Positions 57,711 through 63,407 of a DNA stretch of 63,407 bases are shown piece by piece. The stretch comes from Caulobacteraceae bacterium (GTDB lineage Bacteria > Pseudomonadota > Alphaproteobacteria > Caulobacterales > Caulobacteraceae). How positions within the stretch are numbered: position 1 is the first letter of the stretch; each line of letters starts with the position of its first letter. The notes beneath the pieces are model-generated. The model was not told where the DNA came from. It worked only from the letters and a program-made list of their open reading frames with translations, and made no database searches. Location: positions 1 to 63,407 of the forward strand of contig JAFBAO010000093.1 in NCBI GenBank assembly GCA_019247715.1, given 5' to 3'. The translations under genes and the position numbers were made by a program.

Positions 57711-60589
57711 GCCGGCTCCTCGAACGCCTCGTCCCCTGCGGGCCGATCATCGATCCGAAGGCCGCCCAGCGCGCCCGCGAGCGCCTCGCCGAACAGGGTG
57801 GCGAGTCCGAGGGCGTGGCCGCGGCCTGGCCGGCTCTGGCGCCCATCTTCGCCGCCTCGCCCTATCTGGCGCGGCTGGCGGCGCGCGATGCGGACCACCT
57901 GGCCGCCACCCTGCAGGCGGACCCGGAGGCGACGCTCGCCGCCCTGGTCGCGCAGGCCGATCAGGCGGGTCGGCTGGGGCTGGAGGGCGGGGCGGCCCGC
58001 CTGCGCCGGCTCAAGGGGCGGCTGCATCTGCTTTGCGCCCTTTGCGACCTGGGCGGCGTCTGGGACCTGGACGCGGTCACCGGCGCCCTGACCCGTTTCG
58101 CCGACGCCTCGGTGGGGGCGGCGCTCGTCCTTGCGGCGGAGGCGGCCATCAGCGACGGCGAGCTGCGCCGATCGCCGGAGGGGCCGGCCGGGCCGCTTCC
58201 CGGCTTCTTCGTCCTCGCCCTCGGCAAGATGGGGGCGCTCGAGCTCAACTATTCGAGTGATATCGACATCTCGGTCTTCTACGAGCCGGCGGCGATGCCG
58301 CTCGCCGGGGGCCTCGAAGCGCGGGCTTTCGCGGTCCGCTTCACCCAGCGCCTGGCCGGGCTCCTGCAGGACCGGACCGCCGACGGCTATGTCTTCCGGG
58401 TCGACCTGCGGCTGCGGCCGGACCCGGCCTCGACGCCCGCGGCGGTGCCGGTGGACGAGGCGCTGGAGTATTACGAGACGGTAGGCCAGAACTGGGAGCG
58501 GGCGGCGGCTATCAAGGCGCGCCTGGCCGCCGGCGACCGGCCCTGCGGCGAAGCTTTCCTCGCCGACCTGCAGCCCTTCATCTGGCGCCGCAACCTCGAC
58601 TTCGCGGCCATATCGGACATCCATTCGATCAAGCGGCAGATCCAGTCGCTCGGGCCCCACGAGCGGCCGGCGGCCGCCGGGGCGGACCTGAAGCTGGGAC
58701 CGGGCGGCATCCGCGAAGTCGAGTTCTTCGTCCAGACCCAGCAGCTGATCCTCGGAGGACGTCACCCAGGCCTGCGGACGCCAAGGACGCTCGAGGCGCT
58801 GGCGGCGCTGTCGGAGGCCGGCCAGGTGACGCCCGAGGCCGCCGAGGATCTCGCGGGCGCCTACCGATCCTTGAGGGCGCTGGAGCACCGGATCCAGATG
58901 ATCGGCGACGAGCAGACCCACCGGCTCCCCAAGGACGAGGACCTGCGACGGCGAGTGGCGTCGCTGTCCGGGTTCTCCGACCTGCGCCGGTTCGATGCGA
59001 GGGTCGTCCGTACACTGAAGAGCGTCAGTCAGCGCTACGGGGAGCTGTTCGCCGGAGAGGAGCCGCTTTCCTCGCGGTTCGGCAGCCTGGTCTTCACCGG
59101 CGTCGAGGACGATCCCCAGACGCTGGCGACCCTGCACCGGATGGGATTTTCGCGGCCGCACCAGGTGGCCGAGACGGTGCGCGCCTGGCACCACGGCCGG
59201 ATATCAGCCACCCGGACGGAGCGGGGCCGCGAGCTTTTCACGCGCCTCGCGCCGCGCCTTCTGGAGGCCGTCGCCGCCGCCGGCGCGCCGGACGAGGCCT
59301 TCGCCCGCTTCGCCGACTTCTTCTCCACCCTCTCGGTCGGGGTGCAGGTGCAGTCCCTGTTCCTGGCGCAGCCGCGGCTGCTGGACCTGATCGTGCGGGT
59401 GATGGCCATCGCCCCGAGCTTCGCCCGCGCGCTCGCCCGGCGCCCGGCGGCGCTCGACGCCCTGCTCGATCCCGACTTTTTCGCGCCTCTGGAGCCGCTG
59501 GGCCCTCCACCGCCGGCGCTGGGCGGCGCGGAGGGCTTCGAAGCGGCGATGGACGCCGGCCGCCGTCTCCACCGCGAGCGCGCCTTTCAGATCGGCTTGC
59601 AGGTGCTGGCGGGCGTGGCGAGCGCCGAGGCCGCCGGCGAAGCCTTCGCCGATCTCGCCGACGTCTGCATCGCCGGGCTCGCCCAGGCCTCCCTCGCCGA
59701 GATGGAGCGCCAGGCCGGGGTCTTCCCGGGCGAGGTGGCGGTGATCGCGCTCGGCAAGTGCGGATCGCGCGAGATGACCGCGAGCTCCGATCTGGATCTG
59801 ATGACGCTCTACCGGGCCGCCGAGCCCGGCGCGGCGTCCGTCGTCAAGGGATGGGCGGCGGAGACCTTCTACGGGCGGTTCACCGGCCGGCTGATCACTG
59901 CGCTCTCCTCTCCGACCGGCGAGGGCGAGCTCTACGAGGTGGACATGCAGCTGCGGCCCTCCGGCACCAAAGGGCCGGTCTCGGTCAGCTTTGCGGCCTT
60001 CGAGACCTACTACGCCGGTGAGGCGGAGACCTGGGAGCGTCTGGCGCTGACCCGCGCGCGGCCGGTCTGGGCGACGTCGGCCGCCTTTGCGGACGCCGCG
60101 GCCGAGGCGATCGCCACGGCGCTGCGCACGCCGCACGGCGCCGCGCAGACGGCCGCGGAGGTTCTTGCGATGCGGCGGCTGATCGAGCGGGAGCGCCCGG
60201 CGCAGGGCTTCTGGGATTTGAAGCTGCACGAGGGCGGCCTGGTGGACATCGAGTTCGCCGCCCAGTTCCTGCAGCTTGCGCACGCTTCGCAAGGCGGACC
60301 GTTGAGGCAGAACACCGCCGAGGCGTTGAACGCCCTGGAGGCGGCGGGTTTCTTGGCGCCGGATCTTGCGGCCGAGCTCGGGGCCGCCTGGCGCCTGCAG
60401 CAGAACCTTTCCCAGCTGCTCAAGGTCGCGCTCGCGGAGGCGGCGACGCCGGAATCGGAGCCGAAAGCCCTGCGCGCCTTGCTGGCGAAGGCGGCCGGCG
60501 TGCGCGACCACCGCGCGCTGCGCGCCGAGCTCACCCGCCGGCGGCGGGCCGCCCGCCGCGTTTTCCGACGTATCCTTGCCGAGCCCTGA
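57707..60589 (+). CDS. glnE: Glutamine synthetase adenylyltransferase/deadenylylase
   Basis: Bifunctional enzyme that adenylylates and de-adenylylates GlnA in response to PII and glutamine. 960 aa from a TTG at 57707 that overlaps the kinase stop. Two nucleotidyltransferase domains, each with the G-S-x-E...D-x-D signature: ALGKMGALELNYSSDIDISV (de-adenylylase, about residues 170-190) and ALGKCGSREMTASSDLDLMT (adenylylase, about 680-700). Full length for the family. Confidence 0.96.
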   Translation: MSRLLERLVPCGPIIDPKAAQRARERLAEQGGESEGVAAAWPALAPIFAASPYLARLAARDADHLAATLQADPEATLAALVAQADQAGRLGLEGGAARLRRLKGRLHLLCALCDLGGVWDLDAVTGALTRFADASVGAALVLAAEAAISDGELRRSPEGPAGPLPGFFVLALGKMGALELNYSSDIDISVFYEPAAMPLAGGLEARAFAVRFTQRLAGLLQDRTADGYVFRVDLRLRPDPASTPAAVPVDEALEYYETVGQNWERAAAIKARLAAGDRPCGEAFLADLQPFIWRRNLDFAAISDIHSIKRQIQSLGPHERPAAAGADLKLGPGGIREVEFFVQTQQLILGGRHPGLRTPRTLEALAALSEAGQVTPEAAEDLAGAYRSLRALEHRIQMIGDEQTHRLPKDEDLRRRVASLSGFSDLRRFDARVVRTLKSVSQRYGELFAGEEPLSSRFGSLVFTGVEDDPQTLATLHRMGFSRPHQVAETVRAWHHGRISATRTERGRELFTRLAPRLLEAVAAAGAPDEAFARFADFFSTLSVGVQVQSLFLAQPRLLDLIVRVMAIAPSFARALARRPAALDALLDPDFFAPLEPLGPPPPALGGAEGFEAAMDAGRRLHRERAFQIGLQVLAGVASAEAAGEAFADLADVCIAGLAQASLAEMERQAGVFPGEVAVIALGKCGSREMTASSDLDLMTLYRAAEPGAASVVKGWAAETFYGRFTGRLITALSSPTGEGELYEVDMQLRPSGTKGPVSVSFAAFETYYAGEAETWERLALTRARPVWATSAAFADAAAEAIATALRTPHGAAQTAAEVLAMRRLIERERPAQGFWDLKLHEGGLVDIEFAAQFLQLAHASQGGPLRQNTAEALNALEAAGFLAPDLAAELGAAWRLQQNLSQLLKVALAEAATPESEPKALRALLAKAAGVRDHRALRAELTRRRRAARRVFRRILAEP

Positions 60590-60611
60590 ACCAGGTCTGA
60601 CCAGAGGCGCC

Positions 60612-61112
60612 ATGCACATCACGCCGGCCCGAGACGAACACCTCGGCGCGGTCAATGGACTCATCGCGCGCTCGAAGGCCCATTGGGGCTGGGCGCCGGA
60701 ATACCTGGCCGCCGCCCTGCCCCTGATGGAGGTGACGCCCGACTACCTTCGCCGCAATCTCTGTTTCGAAATCCGCGCCGGCGAGGGCCTGGCCGGCTTC
60801 CTTTCTCTCGTGGAGGCGCCGCGCCCCCTGCTCGACAACCTCTGGATCGAGCCCGAGCGCATCGGACAGGGGTTCGGGCGCTTCGCCTGCGCGCAGGCCT
60901 TCGATCTCGCGGGGCTTAGGGGCTGGGCTGAGCTTGCCACCCTGCCGGAGCCGCCGGCGGAGGGCTTCTATCTGCGCATGGGCTTTCGCGACACCGGCGA
61001 GCGCATCGCGTCGCGCGTGCGCGGCGGACCGGTGTTCTGCGTGTTCAGGAAGGCGTTCGCTCCTCCGCCGGGTGTTGAAACGCCGACTTGGCGAAAGACG
61101 CCCGGTGTGTGA
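60612..61112 (+). CDS. GNAT-family N-acetyltransferase
   Basis: 166 aa from the ATG at 60612. MHITPARDEHLGAVNGLIARS start and acetyl-CoA loop RIGQGFGRFACAQAF (Q/R-x-x-G-x-G/A), with GFYLRMGFRDTGERIASRV near the end, fit the GNAT fold. Substrate unknown. It lies 22 bp after glnE. Confidence 0.85.
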   Translation: MHITPARDEHLGAVNGLIARSKAHWGWAPEYLAAALPLMEVTPDYLRRNLCFEIRAGEGLAGFLSLVEAPRPLLDNLWIEPERIGQGFGRFACAQAFDLAGLRGWAELATLPEPPAEGFYLRMGFRDTGERIASRVRGGPVFCVFRKAFAPPPGVETPTWRKTPGV

Positions 61113-61151
61113 ACGGAACAGCCGAAATCGTTTTCCGAAGCGGGAGGAAGC

Positions 61152-62120
61152 ATGAGCCAGCCCATCGACCTGTCGGGGCAGGTCGCCATCGTGACGGGGG
61201 CGGCCGGGGGACTTGGCAAGGCCTACGCCCTGATGCTGGCCGAGCGCGGCGCGGCGGTGGTGGTCAACGACCTCGGCGGCGACACCCGCGGCGAGGGCTC
61301 CAGCGCAGGCCTCGCCCAGGCGGTCGTGGGTGAGATCGTGGCGCGCGGCGGCCGGGCGATCGCCAACTGCGACAGCGTGGCCACCAAGGTCGGCGGCGAG
61401 GCGATCACCCGCGCCGCGCTGGACGCCTTCGGCCGCGTGGACATCGTCATCAACAACGCCGGCAACCAGCGCAATGCGCTGTTCGAGGACTTGAGCGAGG
61501 CGGACATCGAATCGGTGCTCGCGGTGCACCTGAAGGGCGCGTTCTTCGTCACCCAGCCCGCCTATCGGCTGATGAAGCAGCAGGGCTACGGGCGGATCGT
61601 CTTCACCTCCTCGCAGTCCGGCGTGTTCGGCAACCCCTATCGGGCCAACTACGGCGCCGCGAAGACCGGGGTGATCGGCCTGATGCGGGTGCTGGCTCTG
61701 GAGGCGCCGGCCGGAATCCGCGTCAACAGCGTCATGCCGAACGCCTCAGGCAGCCGAATGGGCGCGCCGGGCGAGACGCGCGTGGACAAGGACTTCATGG
61801 ACGCCATCATGGCCCGCAGCCACAGGTTCCCCGGCGCCGGCGCCCCCGAATACGTGGCCGCCCTGGTGACCTGGCTCGCCAGCCCGCAATGCGATGTCCA
61901 CGGCGAGGCCTTCTCGGTCCTGCGCGGCCATTACGGCCGGGTCTTCACCGGCCTCGTGGACGGGTGGGCCGCCCCGAGAGGCCACGTCCCTACGCCCGAG
62001 GACGTCGTCGCTCACCTCGCCGAGATCCGCGATCCCGCCCGCTGGGACGAGCCCATGAGCGGCATCGACGAAGGCGATATCGTCATCGAGCGCCTGGAGC
62101 GCCGCTTCGGGCCAGGATGA
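61152..62120 (+). CDS. SDR-family dehydrogenase, multifunctional-enzyme-like
   Basis: 322 aa: VAIVTGAAGGLGKAYALMLA, VVVNDLGGDTRGEG (Asp in the NAD-binding position), INNAGNQRNALF, and catalytic Tyr and Lys in RANYGAAKTG. The layout and VNDLGG loop match the (3R)-hydroxyacyl-CoA dehydrogenase domain of peroxisomal-type multifunctional enzymes and hydroxysteroid dehydrogenases. It probably oxidises hydroxyacyl-CoA or sterol-like alcohols; substrate not certain. Confidence 0.9.
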   Translation: MSQPIDLSGQVAIVTGAAGGLGKAYALMLAERGAAVVVNDLGGDTRGEGSSAGLAQAVVGEIVARGGRAIANCDSVATKVGGEAITRAALDAFGRVDIVINNAGNQRNALFEDLSEADIESVLAVHLKGAFFVTQPAYRLMKQQGYGRIVFTSSQSGVFGNPYRANYGAAKTGVIGLMRVLALEAPAGIRVNSVMPNASGSRMGAPGETRVDKDFMDAIMARSHRFPGAGAPEYVAALVTWLASPQCDVHGEAFSVLRGHYGRVFTGLVDGWAAPRGHVPTPEDVVAHLAEIRDPARWDEPMSGIDEGDIVIERLERRFGPG

Positions 62121-62132
62121 GCCGCAGGCCGA

Positions 62133-63407
62133 TCAGGCTGCGTAGTGGCTGCGGCCTTCCGCCTCCGGGTCCTGGCGCACCGGCAGCAGGAAGCTCACCG
62201 TGGTGCCCACGCCAGGCTGGCTTTCGATCTCCAGAAGCCCGCCGTGCATCTCCACCAGCGACTTCGACAAGGCGAGGCCGAGGCCGGTGCCCTGCTGGGT
62301 CTTGGCGAGCTGGCTCTCGATCTGCTCGAAGGGGCGGGCGAGGCGGGCGAGGTCTTCGTGGGCGATGCCGACGCCGGTGTCGGTGACGCTGATCCTGACC
62401 CGCTCGCCCATGGCGTCCCGCCGCTCCTCGGCCGCCACCACGATGCGCCCGCCCCGGGGGGTGAACTTGACCGCGTTGGAGAGCAGATTGAGCAGCACCT
62501 GCTTGAGGGCCCGATAGTCGCCCTCGACGTCGGGCAGCGCAGGCGCGTCGATGATCACCCTGAGGCCCGCCGCCTCGGCCCGGTTCCTGATCAACCGGAC
62601 GGCGTCCTCGGCGACCTCTTCGAGCCGGAGGGGCTCGAAGCGCAGGTTCATCTTGCCGGCCTCGATCTTCGCCATGTCGAGCACGTCGTTGATCAGGGCC
62701 AGTAGGTGCTGTCCCGAGCTCAGGATGTCCTGGGCGTAGGACTTGTAGCGCGCGTCGCCGAGCGGCCCGAACATCTCCTCGACCATCATTTCCGAGAAGC
62801 CGTTGATGGCGTTGAGCGGCGTGCGCAGCTCATGGCTCATGTTGGCCAGGAACTCGCTCTTGGCCTGGTTCGCGGACTCCGCGCGGATCTTCTCTGCGGA
62901 ATATTTCTTGGCGAGCTCCGCCGCTTCCTGCCGGCTGCGCTCCAGCCCGACGACCGCCTGACGCAGCTGCTCCTCGTTGGCGCGCCTGGCCTCCTCCTGC
63001 CGCTTGATCTCGGTGACGTCGGCGCCGGTGACCACCCAGCCGCCGTCGGCGGTGCGCCGCTCGGCGATGATGATCCAACGCCCGTCGGCGAGCTCGACCT
63101 CGCGCCCGTTTCCGGGGACGGCCTCGGGGTCGGCGCGCATCGCCAGCCGCATCAGGCGCTCCACCGCCCTGCGCGTGGCGCCGGGCTTCAGCATCCTGGG
63201 CTCGAGGTTGAAGAACTGCCGGAAGTTCTGGTTGCACAGCACCAGCCGGCCCTGCCGGTCCCAGAGCACGAAGGCCTCGGAGACGCTCTCGATGGCGCCT
63301 TGCAGCCGCGCTTCGGCCGCCTGCGCCCGAAGCTGGGCCACCCGCTCCTCCGTGACGTCGAGGGCGACGCCCACCAGCCGCGAGAAGCCGCCCGGGCCGC
63401 GCTCGCC
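62133..63407 (-). CDS. PleC/PdhS-like PAS sensor histidine kinase, C-terminal part (runs off the window)
   Basis: 425 codons, frame open to the window edge. It has a PAS region ([20 protein letters not shown]), a coiled coil, HisKA with the diagnostic [20 protein letters not shown], HATPase with [17 protein letters not shown] and a C-terminal tail of about 15 residues with no receiver domain. The [16 protein letters not shown] block is the hallmark of the DivJ/PleC/PdhS kinases that control DivK in asymmetric division; PleC is the best candidate but the N-terminal part needed to tell is missing. Confidence 0.85.
   Translation of the reverse strand, partial: GERGPGGFSRLVGVALDVTEERVAQLRAQAAEARLQGAIESVSEAFVLWDRQGRLVLCNQNFRQFFNLEPRMLKPGATRRAVERLMRLAMRADPEAVPGNGREVELADGRWIIIAERRTADGGWVVTGADVTEIKRQEEARRANEEQLRQAVVGLERSRQEAAELAKKYSAEKIRAESANQAKSEFLANMSHELRTPLNAINGFSEMMVEEMFGPLGDARYKSYAQDILSSGQHLLALINDVLDMAKIEAGKMNLRFEPLRLEEVAEDAVRLIRNRAEAAGLRVIIDAPALPDVEGDYRALKQVLLNLLSNAVKFTPRGGRIVVAAEERRDAMGERVRISVTDTGVGIAHEDLARLARPFEQIESQLAKTQQGTGLGLALSKSLVEMHGGLLEIESQPGVGTTVSFLLPVRQDPEAEGRSHYAA

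Overview
The window is high-GC chromosomal DNA of an alphaproteobacterium, most likely a member of the Caulobacteraceae such as Caulobacter or Phenylobacterium. Evidence for this is the hrcA-grpE and dnaN-recF-gyrB blocks, the ccmIEFH-degP-two-component-glnE block, a RegB/SCO/RegA redox trio, GTTC-N7-GTTC LexA boxes, and a PleC/DivJ-type histidine kinase at the right edge. The genus is not certain from sequence alone. I saw no rRNA, tRNA or CRISPR array.

Left edge (1-1,770): a visibly less GC-rich accessory element, carrying a RhuM-like gene and a small conserved gene, enters the comM gene just after its Walker B motif. comM is left as a 309-codon stump that still sits behind a perfect LexA box. 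1,769-7,355 (minus strand): a housekeeping run rph-rdgB-hemW-rsmI-yraN-sirB1-gshB. 7,423-13,980 (plus): hrcA-grpE, then dnaN-recF-gyrB, meeting recQ convergently. 16,003-24,989: a class A penicillin-binding protein, a hybrid histidine kinase, a YgjP-type metalloprotease, an intracellular PHB depolymerase, and an SCO/RegB/RegA-like redox-sensing cluster.

25,018-31,807: SOS-controlled mmcB (a LexA box fixes its start), a Cys-rich GDCC protein, a lipocalin, an uncharacterised diiron protein preceded by a 24-bp perfect palindrome, a KTSC protein, argG, an SDR, pyrF and an SdhAF4-like assembly factor. 31,903-37,633: rsmB, rpe, a heparinase-family protein and purH; purH carries a clear ZTP riboswitch.

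37,849-43,097 is a tightly coupled five-gene operon: a small protein, an acyl-CoA ligase, a crotonase and a class III CoA-transferase that both look circularly permuted, and a YtcJ-like amidohydrolase. It looks like a coherent but unassigned CoA-dependent pathway and is one of the two most interesting regions. The other is 43,835-45,874, a 679-residue protein with an N-terminal SLOG-like nucleotide-binding domain and several membrane spans (SLATT-like), which resembles predicted ligand-gated immunity effectors.

45,940-49,728 holds a DUF3309 peptide, a glycogen-debranching-type glucosidase, an SDR and an Inh-type protease inhibitor. 49,847-60,589 is the cytochrome c maturation operon ccmI-ccmE-ccmF-ccmH, followed by degP, an OmpR-type regulator, its kinase and glnE. 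The window closes with a GNAT acetyltransferase, an SDR and the 3' part of a PleC-like kinase on the opposite strand.
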